A stretch of 64,000 nt of DNA from Straminergon stramineum (GCA_963920665.1 OY987273.1:1552501-1616500), one strand, 5' to 3'; positions 1 to 12,197 are shown, counted from the first letter of the stretch. Translations and numbers: made by a program. The notes: a model not told the origin generated them from the sequence alone.

Positions 1-1180
1 TTATATTGAGTCATTCTAAGAATAAGAATTCATTGTTGTTATTCTTCCCTTACATTGCAAAATATTTGTTCAAGGTACGTAGTTCATATTGTAGGGTTTA
101 ATCTTAAATACTTAAAATATTTGCAAATCATTGGTACATTTATCCCCTTACGTTTTTTTAACCCTATTTTCATAAGTCATGAATTTGGAATAAAAAAGGA
201 ATAAATGATGGAAAAAATAAAGAAGAATTCTTCGTATTTCAAGTATAGCACTTGAGTCCCCTTTCAAAGAGAATCCAAAAAAATCATGAAGGGTTAATTA
301 AAGAAAACTCTTTGTAGTTATCAAGAGACTCTTCATTTTGTACTTCATGAATAATTCAATGAAAAAAATGTGGGCAATCAAGTATTCTATGAAAATGAGA
401 AGGTCGTTTGGAATTATGCATTCGTGAAGATGACAAAAAACAAAATATCATAAAAAGGTTTGAACCCCAAAAAATTAATCAAGAAAAAAACAATAATGCA
501 AGTTATAGTAAAAAAGCACTAGATGTACATATTGATGTATTGTTGCTACTACCCAACAATGTGCAATGCACCATTCATTATAATCCATGAACGGAATGCA
601 TGGCTACTTACATCCATGCTATTTCTCTTGTAGTATCTCGTTTAAAAATACACAATAATTTTGAGGTATTAGTCACCTTCTAAAAGAACTCAAGATAAAA
701 ATATAATAGAGTAGTAAGAAGAAGACTATGGGATGTAAAAAACACACTTTGAATTGTTCCCCTATAGAAGTACTATACCTAAACCCTAAACAAATTTTAC
801 TATTTGTTCATGTTTATATATTTCCAACCCTTACCTTGTATTCAAAAAAGAAAAAGAATCCAATTAGACAAGGCAATTCGATGAACATCTAAACCTGAGG
901 CCTTCTAATACTACAATCCCTTCAAAAGTTCATGGATGGAACAATTCATTTCCAATTGTGTGCTTTGATGTGCATGTGTTCATCTATTGTTCAGAATGTG
1001 AACAATTACTTCTCTTAGGGTTAAATTATGATATCATGATTTATTAATTAAAAGATTCATGCAACAAATTTCAGAAGAAAATAAAAGTAAAACACAATTG
1101 AAGGCCCAAAGTTCCCAACATCTCACCATGACAAACACACCAAACCAAAGTAAAATAACCTTCAACCTTAAGCTTGGCCC
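1..1180. other. AT-rich gene-free stretch
   Basis: No coding frame here has a recognisable motif or a homologous copy elsewhere in the window. The small open frame at 408-590 is lysine- and asparagine-rich, as expected by chance in AT-rich DNA. Confidence 0.5.
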
Positions 1181-1185
1181 CTTGC

Positions 1186-1640
1186 AGTTCTATTTATTTT
1201 TGTGCAAGCAAAGATCCACACTTCTATGCCTATTTTTTTTTCCTTGGGTGTGTTATGCAATTGCCACTTTTGGTTCTATTTACTTGTGTGGAAGATTAGT
1301 GAAGACCCACATTTTAGACTCCAATTTTGTCCCCTTTGTTGAAAGTATTAGTTTTCCCCTTTCGATTCTATTTATTTGGAGGGAAGCGAAGATCTCCATT
1401 TTCTTCTTCATTTTCTTCCTTGGTAGTGTAAAGCACTTGCCTCCTTTCAATTTTATTTATTTGTGTGGAAGTTAGGACTCACATTTTTTTTCACAATGTA
1501 ATTTTTTTCCTTGTTTGTGCGTAACATTATCCTAGTCCCACTCAATGCATTACAAAGGCTCACACTTTTTTCCCCATTTTTGTCTTCTTCTTTGTGTGTA
1601 ACACTTTCCTACTCTTGCTCAATGCATTAGAGCATTGCCA
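1186..1640. repeat. Degenerate tandem repeat, unit about 85-95 bp
   Basis: A T-rich unit recurs about every 85-95 bp, beginning near 1190, 1272, 1366 and 1449. Each unit starts with a variant of TTCTATTTATTTGTGTGGAAG and continues to a GA-rich, then CCACATTTT-like segment. Two weaker later units near 1500 and 1580 share CTCAATGCATTA. The open frame at 1059-1475 is a by-product of the repeat. Confidence 0.6.
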
Positions 1641-1649
1641 CCTATTCTC

Positions 1650-3470
1650 GCCAAAGCTGGTTGGTCCGATGAGAAAAAAGTAGTCCATCGGGGATCCACA
1701 TTTTAAATATAAAATTCTTATCAGTAGACTTCAAGCACACCTCAAGCACACTTCAATATCCTTTTGTGTTTTATAATTTATTTTTATTCAAATATAATGT
1801 GAAAAGTAAATGAATGTGTTAACGTGTGCTTGAGGTTTATCTCAAACACACCTCAACACATTCTTTTACTTTAACCCAAGCCTACCTTAAGACACTGTAG
1901 GCTAACCATACATATGGAATCTACAAATCAAAATCTACAACTTTTATTTGCATTTCAATTCCAAAATATGCTTCCAAATAGCACTTCATAATGATTTTTC
2001 TCAAATTGTCAATTCTGGAGATGAATCTGGACGTTTAGGGGTTCAGGGGACTAATAAATTGAAAGGATTGATTGTGAAAAATTGTAGATATTTGAAACAT
2101 GATGTACATCCCTTAGACACTTCAATAACTATTGATGTATAATGAAGGTAGATATTTATGTAGTGTGAAATGTCTATTAATTAGTATAGGTCCCCTTTAT
2201 ACCCCTATCTAGTGTAGAAATGTCTAGGTATCAAATGCATCTGAGTATCGTTGAGTGCCTGAGTATCGATTAGGGTTGGATATTGTTGAGTGACTAAGTA
2301 CTGGTCAAGGTCGGGTATTGATTTTTGGCTCAGTATTGATCAAGATTGAGTATTGAGCAAAAATCCTATTTGAGGATGCGTGGAGGGATCACCTTCTCCT
2401 CATTGCAGTAGCTGTAGGATTTGGAGCGCATCGCAATCTTGTGTCTGTTGAACTTCTATGCATTTTTGTTGTTCTCGTTTGTTGCAAGTGCTCTGTAGTG
2501 CTTGCTCCATAGTGCTTGTAGCCTTCTCAGATGATGTGTAAAGTTTGAGCAATCTTCTCTTCTTTGTATCCTTCACTGTTTTCTTCCATTGTGTTGGCGA
2601 GGGCATCTTCTCATGGAGCTCGCGAGATTCATCCAAGCTTGTTTGCAAGGTGTTTTGCTTCTCGACGCGTTGAACATTTGCTGCAGAGGTAGTGGCTAGT
2701 ACTGTCCCTAGGTACACAAGCAATGAAGGTAAGTTCAAATCCTACCTAGAATGGCTGCAGCAAAGTGTCTTTGTCTATGTGGATTAGAGAATTTTAGGGT
2801 ATGTTTAATGTTGGTCATAGGGTTTAGCAATTGTTACTAGATTTTTTATTACTAGGTTCTCTTTGATTCGTGGTTTGAAGTGTACTTGCTAATGCTTGTT
2901 ATTCTACAATGATACAATTTGCAGCCCCAATGTCTTTAGGATTTTGACATGGGCCACAAAAACTCACATTGCAAGCCTCGATAGATTTTTGGATGGGATT
3001 GACGTTTGAATGAGAGCTCATAGCTCTTATATTGCGCGGTTTAGGATTTAGGCAAATTTGTAGAAGGGGATTCACAAATTTCACGCTATAGTTAGAGATT
3101 GAATTTGGTTTGGAACTAAAGTGCCAAGTACTTCCATTTCTTGAGCTTCATTTTCTGCATCTCTGATTATAGATGCACTTGCAATTCCTTGGTCAAATAC
3201 TTCTCATTTCCAATTTCTAAGTTAAAAAATTGCTTTAGTGAGCTTAAACTCGTATGATTTAGGGTTTTAAGAGTTTCCAGCTCAACTTCCTCTTAGTCGC
3301 AAATTGGTCCAAGTTTTTCATTTACAACTTCCTCAGCACTTTGAAAGGTATGACTCATTCCTAAAGCTTTTAGTTTCTTCCAATTTGAAGTTTGTGTTAA
3401 AAGTTCTAGTGTTACATAGTTTATAGACAATCATTTAGGATTTAGGGTTCAGTTTGAGCTTCAAATTCCA
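1650..3470. other. Gene-free stretch
   Basis: No recognisable gene. It holds a short array of GAGTATCG/GAGTATTG words (2225-2355) and a cluster of direct and inverted AAGCACACCTCAAGCACAC-like words (1725-1860). A 112-residue minus-strand open frame (2400-2738) is somewhat richer in GC than its surroundings but shows no motif and has no second copy here, so it is not called a gene. Confidence 0.45.
2225..2355. repeat. Short irregular repeat of GAGTATTG-like words
   Basis: Words such as GAGTATCG, GGATATTGTTGAGTG, GGGTATTGAT, CAGTATTGATCAAG and GAGTATTGAGC follow one another at 15-30 bp spacing. It looks like a decayed microsatellite-like array. No coding role is seen. Confidence 0.45.
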
Positions 3471-3474
3471 CAAG

Positions 3475-4225
3475 CACTAGTACAAAATAACATATTAGCT
3501 CACTATCATTTCAACTTGTTGTCATTTCAGCTCAATAGCATTCAACCGCCCAATGAACATAAAAGGCAATGGAACTGCCATTTAGCTTGACCCGAGCTAA
3601 ATGACACAATGACAAAAAAGTGTACATTCACCTCGAATCGAGATGAATAGGCACCATGGATTATTATGACTCTCGAACAATCAACATATCTAAGCTCAAC
3701 AAAACATCATGAAGATAAGTTTTCCTAGATAGTTTAAAAGAGTATTAGCAATTACAAAACATAAGGAGATTTGTAAAAATACTCACCGAAGACAATTGAG
3801 CTCGACCTGATCTAAATTGTAGATGACTATCCTATAGTTCCTAAAACAACATACCAGAAGTAGTGAAAATAAAGTACTGATACATCTATGTAAGAAAAGA
3901 AATCCATATAATTCAAAATTGCAAATCAGCTCAAATTGATCTGAACCTACACATTGTGAATATAACATCCTTTTAATATCACCTTCACAAGCTGTATACA
4001 AAAAGCTTGAAAATATATTGAGTACTAATAATATATTTCCAATCTATAAAGTAATAAGAGAGATGGCCATGCCTTTTTAGCTCGATTCGAGATGAAATGT
4101 AGGACACTAACACTTTTACACAATCACCACGATCTTGATAGTTAGCACATTAACAATCATGTAGACTTTCATAGCATTAAGTTCGAGTTGAACATAATTA
4201 TAAGACATTCTAACTTGCTACATGT
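3475..4225 (+). repeat. CACTA-like terminus with palindromic subterminal motifs, 5' side of FCPH copy I
   Basis: The sequence CACTAGTACAAAATA at 3475 resembles the CACTACAAGAAAA ends of plant CACTA transposons. The following 700 bp hold repeated imperfect palindromes built on AGCTCGATTCGAG, for example near 3575, 3630, 3790, 3930 and 4080. Such subterminal arrays are where CACTA proteins bind. The block runs straight into the first exon of FCPH copy I. No matching 3' terminus was found after copy I, so the CACTA assignment is tentative. Confidence 0.4.
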
Positions 4226-4234
4226 CCACACAGA

Positions 4235-5667
4235 ATGGAGGATCAAATTGTAGGACTCAATATGTACTTTAAGAAGGCCAATCTTCAATTCCCAGACAAT
4301 GACAGTGAAACGGATGAAATGCTCATTGAAGGGGAGTATTGGAAATTCAAAGAACCATCACAAGTTGAATGCTGGAGTCTATATGATCCCTTTCATAGAG
4401 GAGATGTGTTTCTTGTTCAAATTCAAGAATGTGACCGTTTTTATCCAAGTTTCTTATAAAGAGAAAGTCAAGGACGTGCAAGTAGATGCACATTCAATGA
4501 TTAGAGTATAGTGTGTGACCATGAAAGAAGACGTTCCAAGTAGACAACAATACCATTTCACAATCGTATTTGACTTTGTTCTCATTCCCTTCAACTTGAC
4601 GCCCTTCCTACATAGCCTTGAGCCTACTCCATACTACAATGAGGTGAAAGAGTTGGAAAAGAGATTGGAGAAGAAAGAATGGCGAAATGCTAATGGTACA
4701 CCATTAACATGGAAGTGACTTTGCGCAAAAATCCAATACATGTTCAATGACTTCAACATCTTGAAAGGAAAATTGCAAATGCAAAACGCTATTAGTGCTC
4801 CGAGATCTGTGTCAATGGAGATTCTAAGCTAAGGTGAGAGTTAGGCATCCTTGAGGAATTAGGTGGCTGCCTCTAGAGCTGGTCAAGGAAAAAGAACCAA
4901 TAAGAACCCTAAGACGACTCCCACTCGTGGGACCATTAAGAAAACACTAGGCTCCTCTTCCGAACAAGGGCATAGAAAGAAGTCCTCTAAGATATCGGGT
5001 CTCGGTGAAGTAAGCTACACAAACGAAATTGACAATGTCCCAAAATCTCAAGCAATTGAGAGGAAGCCCGATTACAAGCACATCAATGAGATCTACAAGA
5101 AGTTCTAGACAACATGCGAAGATGCATATATCTTCAAGGTTGATGATAAGGAGATAGACATCTCCCAACTCATTGAAGGTCGAAGGAGGAAAGATTGGTG
5201 AAGGACATGGTGAACTTCCTCATCAACATTCCCGACAAGAGCACAAAGTAGATGTTGTGCATTATGCCCGTCGACTTCAATGTCAAACCGAAAAAATGGG
5301 AAGACATCGAAGGTGGAAAATTTTACATCATAAATGGGCAGCACAATGTGGCTACAAGTTAGTTTATGATGCAAGAAGATAGTGGAGTTGATGACGAAAT
5401 GAGGGAGCACTTTAGAAAATGGAACTACTTCGTTGTTCGGTCAACTGATGTAGAGAAGCTCTGAAGCATCTCCGCATACTACAACCCCATCAACCACTTC
5501 CAAGCAATTCAACTGTCATGGGCAACAAACATTCTCGGAGCCCAATTGGTGTGGGAGGCTATGGGCCAGCCTAGACTCCTGGGAATCCAAAGGAAGCAAC
5601 TTTCGTAGGGATAGTCTCCATTTCCAAGCGAATGGTGGAGAATCACAAGAATAGTGTAAAATTCCAT
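4235..5667 (+). pseudogene. FCPH family copy I, exon 1 (N-terminal region, unknown domain)
   Basis: The frame opens with MEDQIVGLNMYFKKANLQF and runs through a QYHFTIVFDF block to a lysine-rich, basic region around 4863-5110. The same order occurs in copy III at 45,705-46,900: MEE-stop-IPKLEAIYKQ, then QYHFMIVFDS, then a basic linker. That shared order is the main evidence for a real gene. The frame shifts near 4435 and again after about 5200, and has several stops. The exon probably ends at a GTATGTAAAT donor near 5668. I do not recognise the N-terminal domain. A nuclear role is only a guess, based on the basic linker. Confidence 0.55.
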
Positions 5668-5818
5668 GTATGTAAATCAGATCGATTCAATCTTATGTAA
5701 CTCACTAGATTTGCAATGTTGTTTTGATGCTACATCAAATTTTCTATTTGTAAATGTGATTCAGTTCGATTTGATTTGAATTGCATTCTCTTATAGGTTT
5801 TTCGATTATTTGTTTCAG
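5668..5818 (+). other. Probable intron 1 of FCPH copy I
   Basis: The stretch begins with a GTATGTAAAT-type donor and ends at TTTGTTTCAG. It contains TTCGATTTGATTTGAA-type words like the 5' subterminal motifs. Copy III shows an equivalent intron: donor GCG|GTAAGG near 50,633 and an acceptor-like ATATAG near 50,852. Confidence 0.5.
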
Positions 5819-7165
5819 GAATTTGAGGAGGCTATTTATATCTGATTATCCATGATCGGCGTGAATAAAAACCATAAATTGTCCAAGATAAAGGACAAGG
5901 AAGAGAAATTGAAGCTCATCAATGAACTAAAGCTCATCATGGCAACCGATGATGTATATAAGTTGTGGAGTGATGTTATTTCCAACGTTGTGCATGGAGA
6001 GATATTTAATCCAGACACGATGAAGTAGTTCAACACTAAGCCAGACTGGAACCCCAAGAACTACATGCTCTCTCAAGAGTTTTTCAAGTTTCTAGGCAAT
6101 CTAAGTTATGATGAATTTGGAAAGCTAGTGAAGCACATTCTAAATGAATTAGGTGTCAAGCTTATGCAAGCATATCCGAAGGTCACGATAAAAGCTATAT
6201 CGTTTGTACTGGACAACTACCACACGACAAAAGAGTGGGTTGAGAGATGTAAGCGCAAACATCTCGTGAAGAAAGAGCTTCACCAAATCGACCCTTAGCT
6301 TGGTCTTCTAAATGCCAAGAACAAACTCATAGTCAATAATTGGAAGGCCTTCAAGAAGGACTACTTCATTACCAGAGAAACCATGAACATCCTTCTTGAT
6401 AGGCCCGAGGAGGCATACTTTGCTACTGCGAAGCAAGTAAGGTCAAGGAACAAGATTGTAGCGGAGCTCTCACCGGTGGCAGTTGAGTTCTTCAAAGTAT
6501 TCGTCTAGCATAGGACTGCATTTGTCAAGCCAACAGCTGTAGGGCACTATTGAACATACGACATCAAGTCAAACTATCACTCGAATTGGATGACATATGC
6601 TTGGACTTCGGAGACTTCTAACCGATTGTCGCTCGAAGTGCTAGACTTTAGGAACTTGCTGGGAATTGCCAACAAGAAGAAGTCAACTGTTGACAATCCC
6701 TACTTTGTGGAGGTCATGACTTCATTGTGCAAAAAGAAGAAGCCAACACTAGAGGAAGTTCCATCGTGGCTTTTTATTTGTGCTAACGAGAAGGAGTAAG
6801 TACAGGTCCTTTGTTTTGTGGAGAAGAACGAGCTTTTGATGACCTTAAACATAGACTATGCTGATTATGCGTCGGGTAAAATCAAGTGCCTAGGGGATCT
6901 TTTTGTTGCTAAGACATTGAGGAAGGTGTTGCTCATGTTTCTACGGAATCCTACCAACACCTACTAAGTAAAAATTCCAGATGAGTTCAATTGTCCTGAG
7001 ATAGCAAGGTACACAAAGCCACGTGCATATAGCGAGCTTGAGTACACGATTTACAGTATAGAGTTGAGGATGGAATTTTACTTGTGGCTTGTGAAGGAGT
7101 TCTATAGTCCAAGGATGTGTCTTTTTTTAGGATTCATAGGTGGGAAGCAAACCTATGTAGCTATG
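5819..7165 (+). pseudogene. FCPH family copy I, exon 2
   Basis: The exon starts after TTTCAG with EFEEAIYI and then a stop. It continues in one frame through several blocks, including EFFKFLGNLSYDEFGKLVKH. It ends with ELRMEFYLWLVKEFYSP followed by FIGGKQTYVAM just before a GTGAGT donor. Copies II and III carry the same final block (MEFYIDLL...GIYAGSKFMIAAK and VFYLEILRSF...GIYVGTKCMLAEK), so it is under homology-visible constraint. In-frame stops at 6026, 6296, 6508, 6552 and 6797 break the frame. The last block weakly resembles the C-terminal motif X/I part of beta-class amino-methyltransferases. That reading is speculative because no clear catalytic DPPY/SPPY motif is seen. Confidence 0.55.
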
Positions 7166-7254
7166 GTGAGTACTATCTCCAATGTTTATGTCAAGTTGAT
7201 TGGCATTGTTTCCATGATTTTCATGTTGTTACATAATGTTTGATAAATAAGCAG

Positions 7255-8403
7255 ATGCACTTTCAACACCATTAAGATGGAGTCGATCTGAATAGTTGTC
7301 TTCCATTCACTACTTTGTCTAACTCCTTTATTATACTATATCAGATGAGTTGTGTTGACGTTTATGCTTCAAGTCCAACTGAGGAGTCCAACTGGTGGGA
7401 GGAAATCTGTACTGAGGCATTGACGCTTGACAAATTAGATTTCCTCGATACAGGGTATCTGGTAAATGTTGTAGACCTTCCTGTGCATCGCAGTTTGCAA
7501 TCAACACCCTCTTCTTTGAAGAAAAAGCTTAGATCCAGTCAGGATTCACCCAGAAGTCAACGAAGAGGGAAGCCAATGCTTGTCATAGAGGATATTTCCA
7601 ACAATGATGACAATGAAGATGATGATGGAGACTTTGATGATGAGGGGGGACTTGATGACTTCTCCACACCATCAAGCCATCCATCTACAAAGGTACCAAG
7701 GTCATCGTCTTCTTCCATGCTAGCACTCGTAGCTATCACTCCAAAAACACCTACTGCATCTGGAAGGCTAGAGAAGAAGCAGAAACGAGACACAATCACG
7801 AGCATCTTGAAACAAATGGTAGTCATTCAACAACAGACTACATAGTCTTTTGCTGACCTAAAGAAGCGAAGTGAACTAGCCCTCATGGAGATGAGGGCCG
7901 AGCAAGCAAAGGAGCGACTCCAAAATATGGCAATGCATAAAGAGGCACGAAGGTGCATGGAAAACACCCACGCATGGATGAGGGAGGAGTTGAGGCAGCA
8001 TAGAGAATTGATGCAATTGCTACTCAATAGGAATCAAGTAGTGCTAGTTGCGACGTTGCAAACTGCTTCTCCTTCTCCACCATTATTGATACAGAACCAA
8101 GCATCTGGCTCAACAGCAACAAAGCTTCTAGTCCTCAAGATCTTGAAAAAATGGCTCCACTTCTTTCAGTCGAGTCCCCAATACGGACACCTCTTCCCCC
8201 TATTGAAGTTAATGTCCTAGAACCCACTCCTTTAGGTGGACATCAAGGCGTATCTAATGAGCATGAAGAAGGCAGTGAGGGAGCGACAACAGTTGGAATT
8301 GAGGAGATCGATGTTGGGCACAACCTGACTATGGATGCCTCTGAAGTAGAACTCAGAAGTGGTTCCTTGCCCACTGGAGATCCACCAACAGGTTGTGCCC
8401 AAT
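7255..8403 (+). pseudogene. FCPH family copy I, exon 3 (acidic and coiled-coil region)
   Basis: The exon begins at ATG after an AATAAGCAG acceptor, the position where copy II has TTTGTAG|ATG. A frame from 7315 runs to about 8220 with one internal TAG (7843). It encodes a serine/aspartate-rich acidic stretch (NNDDNEDDDGDFDDE), then a charged helix around 7885-8030 (MEMRAEQAKERLQNMAMHKE) likely to form a coiled coil. The distal end shifts frame near 8150-8220. Copy II and copy III exons at the same position are also acidic but have diverged. No enzyme motif is visible. Confidence 0.5.
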
Positions 8404-9029
8404 AATCACTCGATGTTCTTTTCTACAATTCTAGCTCGACTTGAGTTGATTTGTATTCTAGACTTCAGGTTGTAGATATGCTTGTAGATACAACATTCAT
8501 TTTTTACGAAGCTCTACTACGAGTGCTGGTAATTGTAGAGTTCAAAAGCTTGTTGCTCCATTTTGTATGATGAATCTCGTTTCGAGAATATGTAATACAC
8601 AACTTTCTCATGAAAAAATTTCCATTCAATTTTGAATTGCAAGCCTTGAAAATCCACTTGTTTTGCTTGAATCATGCATGTCTCCTTTCGTGAAGTCTCG
8701 GCCGCTATCGCTTACGAAAATTCTAGACACAAATGAGATGGCAACAAGCGCTGGATAGTCCACTGAACTATGTGATGACACATTTGTGCAAAATCCCACA
8801 CCTTTGGCACCTGAAGCTGCTATTGAGCCTTCCGATTTTTCAAGACGTAAGGTACAAATGCTTTCCTATTTTTCGAACATTGTAAATTATCTATTTCGTC
8901 CCATTCTTAGGTCGTTTGCCTTGGGCTTTTGTCTGATTTGGCATGATGTTCGCAAATGAGCCAGTTCCACGATCATAATTGGTTGCGCATTCGTCCGTTT
9001 GTTAGTAGGGAATCAATCCTCTAGTAGCT

Positions 9030-9840
9030 CGTCAGGGTGTGTGGGAAATCGGCCATTGTCGATTGAGGTCTAGGGTGACAGAGAAGTGGATCAACATCGT
9101 CTTGGACCTCAATGGCATTCTCTATGTCAATGAAGATTGGAAGTCCAAGGGGTCCATTAGGCAGCTCAACCACTAGTCCTAGCCGCACTCTGCTACAACT
9201 ACCACGGTTGTGGGGCCAAAGGTAGTGTATGTCCAACCAAATTGCTTCGCGTTTCTTGTGGAGTTAGAAAAGATAGCAATCATTTTGGTGTAGAGTTCAA
9301 TGAAATAATCCACCACCCCAAAGAGATTGCGCTTATCTCTTCCGAGACGGAGACTTACCCTTCCTCGTCCTTAGATAGGATTCTTGCAAGATTGTGAGGT
9401 GCAAGGACAGAGCTGGAAGGTTGACCTCGTATAAAGAACTGGGAACAAATAAAGAGTTGTTCTTGAAGAACCTTGATGTGTTGTTTGGTTCCTTCATGGA
9501 TGTTTCACTGATGAGAATTTTGTAATAGTAGACAATAGTCCTCCTAAACACATCATAAACAAGCTCAAGAATGTTATGCTCTCGGATTTGTAGACTAGCC
9601 GTGGAAATGGCAACAATGATACCTTCCTCTTCCGAGTTCTACTTCCTTGGTTCCAAAGATTATATGTCAATCACGACGTTGGGTTGAGGTTGTTTTGGTC
9701 AAATGGTTTAAGGAGAATTAGACAAAAAATGCTCTATGGGGAAAGGAGTAGTCGAGAATATGACAAACTCATGGAGGTGGTTTGCGGGTCATCCAATGTT
9801 AGTTAAAGAAGCTCCTTGGGGTATGAAGTTCAGCTTGGGC
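9030..9840 (+). pseudogene. FCPH family copy I, FCP1/NIF-like HAD phosphatase exon
   Basis: After TEK the frame reads WINIVLDLNGILYVNED, the first HAD motif of FCP1-homology proteins. In active members this is DxDGT/L; here the second Asp is Asn. Further on are FLVELEKIAIILV, equivalent to the strand-2 'VxxWSS' region, and ENFVIVDNSPPKHI, equivalent to the 'TLLIDDSPYK' block that holds the last acidic pair. Stops and at least two frameshifts interrupt it. Plant HAD-like FCP proteins with a DLNG motif are known and are predicted to be catalytically weak or dead. Copies II and III carry the same exon. Confidence 0.6.
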
Positions 9841-9900
9841 TGAGTTGACATGTGGCATGTTTACTCTATGTTCTGAAGTTCTCATGCCTCTACGTTTCAG

Positions 9901-10689
9901 GTCGCATTGATCTAATTTGTAATGTGGAGCCTTTTCAAACAATGGGTCCCAGTTCCGTGCTTAGTTGGGATTGTTGTCCAAATTTGTATGCACTTATTAT
10001 CTATGGATGGCCAACTGTGTTTTTAATTTCCTCTTATTAATATGTTGCAGATGGTGAGTGACTCACTATTTAAAGTTTTGAGTGATGAGCAGCCATGTCA
10101 AGCATCCGCAGACTCCATCCTTAACTATGGACAATATGTAATCCTAAGTGTAGGGTATTTCCTATGCTCGGCACCTATCATCAACTCGACGATGGACTTC
10201 TTTGTGAAGCCCATTGAGGACGGGGTGGTGAACAACCCTCCCAACGGGAAGCCACGCTTGCCTGTCTCATGCTCACCATCTCTTCTTTGCTCTAGGGATT
10301 AGTGTGCCTCATCAATGTTGCCATCTGCTTTGAATAGAGTCACACAAAGGAAGCTTTATAGAGATGCTAACTATCCAATTTCTACTCAAGAGCTGAAAAT
10401 TGAAGTTCCAAACAAAGCATGTGAGGCAGGTACCTCTGTACAGGGTATCCCGCCAATGATTCCACATCCGTGGGCAACGTCTGAAGAGAGAAGATTGAAG
10501 AGAAAGCATGGTGGGTCCTCATGTAGTCAATTCTCCACTACAAGTAGAGATTCCTGGGAGCATAAGTCCCTGCAAGTACAACGGAGAGAATGCATCCGTC
10601 AAGTGGGGCCCATAACGAAAGGGTATAGTCGAGGACCCAAAAATTTCAAAGCCATGGAGAAGATGAAGAGTCAATCGCATAGTTAGTAT
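9901..10689 (+). pseudogene. FCPH family copy I, 3' exons
   Basis: A short exon starts after CGTTTCAG at 9901, and a longer one after TATGTTGCAG at 10,051 (MVSDSLFKVLSDE...). The longer one contains VKPIEDGVVNNPPNGKPR, matching GNVEEGVMDNPPSRGPMR in copy IV and NVEESIVDSLSSQGPLR in copy III. A stop at 10,300 is followed by a lysine/arginine-rich tail to 10,686, including RKLYRDANY, equivalent to RKLYVDFEV in copy IV. The domain is not recognised. It follows the HAD domain in every copy, so it is part of the same protein. Confidence 0.5.
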
Positions 10690-10979
10690 GTAGTTGTGCG
10701 TATTAAAATTTAGAGTAGCATAGATATAGAAAGTCAATGTGTATCCATTGCATTCAGCTATATACCATAGTTGGTGTCAAGTATGGTTTTAATATTTCTC
10801 ATAATGATTGTATATCTGAATCCTAGGATGAACCATTGTAAATTGTTGCAATCCTCATACCAAAGGACATGATGTTAGAGATTGTATTCAAGGCATCAGC
10901 ACCATTGAATGTAGTCCCTCATCTATTACAAAACAGGTATTCCAAGTACCTCATCTTCGTTGGCTATACTGGTCATGCA

Positions 10980-11272
10980 AGTAGATTGCTTGTAAATATG
11001 AGGGCATGGTAATTGAATAACAAAGTGGATGCTAATCTTTGAGTGGATCTAGGCAAGGAAGTTGTAGAATTAGAAATATGTAGGCGTCATTGTAAGCATT
11101 TTCATAAACAACAATCCAAAGAAAAGCGTGAAGATTGTAGTTTATGAGAATGCTTACAACGACGCCTACATATTTCTAATTCTACAACTTCCTTGCCTAG
11201 ATCCACTCAAAGATTAGCATCCACTTCGTTATTCAATCACCATGCCCTTGTCTTCTCAAAGCAATCTATTTG
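10980..11272. repeat. Near-perfect long hairpin, arms about 110-130 bp
   Basis: The segment 11,003-11,111 reappears as its reverse complement at 11,140-11,250 with only a few mismatches, for example in GGCATGGTAATTGAATAAC and GTGGATGCTAATCTTTGAG. The arms extend more loosely to 10,980 and 11,272. About 30 bp separate them. It could be a foldback MITE, or a locus whose transcript gives a miRNA-like or long hairpin RNA. Confidence 0.75.
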
Positions 11273-11750
11273 TAGTGTCCAATATGTTTGATGGAGATGA
11301 AGAACTTAGTTGCTAGGAGTGTAATAGTAGGCCATGCTTGTACAAGAATTTGTTGATAATATATACATATAATACATGGTTATTTGCTTATTATGTTTCA
11401 TTATTGGATTACAATTTGCATTTATTGCATGATGTTATGAAATTTTGTATTTCTTCATAGGTTTTGTATGTGATTATTTTGCTTTCTAGTGTTAATGGAC
11501 CATAGATTCTTCTCACATTTGTAGTAAATAGTACTTTTCAAACTCTTATTTCAGTGGAAAACTCCCATTTTAATGAATATGATGTCTGGGGGGGATGTAT
11601 TCATTCGGGGGCATGAATGTTATCCTCAGGCATTCTATACAAGTCACCACTGGCAATACCAGACAAGGAGGCTTCCCCTTGGGGTCATTGATTTCCGGTA
11701 GATTCCCAGGCCGAAATCAAGATCCGGTGAAGTTTCGCCAACTTATCCGC
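11273..11750. other. Intergenic stretch between copies I and II
   Basis: AT-rich with no recognisable coding content until about 11,590. From there the strand carries weakly open frames that lead into the copy II exon 2 fragment. Confidence 0.4.
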
Positions 11751-11779
11751 TCCTCAAATTTCTTTTGGATCACTTGAGA

Positions 11780-12197
11780 TCCACACTATCTACTTTGGAC
11801 GAGTGGTTATGGATGGTTGGAAGCTCATTCGACACAGAGGCAACCACTTCATTTGCAACAAAGCATCTAAAGTAGTTTGTTCTAAAGAGGTTGACCTACA
11901 TTCTTTCTGAAGCAGAGTGCTTGGATGGTATTACGAATCAAGTGATTGCACCACCAATCACGTTTCTGTTTCAACTAAAGAAAGGGGAGAATGGCAAGCC
12001 CTAAGGACAAGACATAGTAAAGGACGTCGAAGAATGCCTACTACATTGAGTTCTGTAAGAACAACAAGGCCAAGTATAGAGTCCATTAGAGCGAGATCAA
12101 GATGGAATTCTATATTGACCTCCTTTAGAGCTTTGTCATCTAAGGGGAGAATGTTATTGGCATTTATGCGGGATCAAAGTTTATGATTGCCGCAAAG
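11780..12197 (+). pseudogene. FCPH family copy II, exon 2 fragment
   Basis: The 3' end of exon 2 is recognisable by its conserved tail, KMEFYIDLL followed by GENVIGIYAGSKFMIAAK. It is directly followed by a GTATGA donor at 12,198, as in copy I. Stops interrupt the frame four times within 150 bp, three of them TAG. The upstream part of the gene is missing or too worn to read. The alternative open frame at 11,917-12,186 is an off-frame shadow. Confidence 0.5.

Noticed and set aside
1059..1475. 138-residue open frame with hydrophobic stretches, possible membrane protein
   Set aside because: It lies on a T-rich tandem repeat, and the repeated FYLFLC/FIYLCG phrases come from the repeat unit.
2400..2738. 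112-residue minus-strand open frame
   Set aside because: No motif, no second copy in the window, no splice or promoter context; too short to support a gene call by itself.
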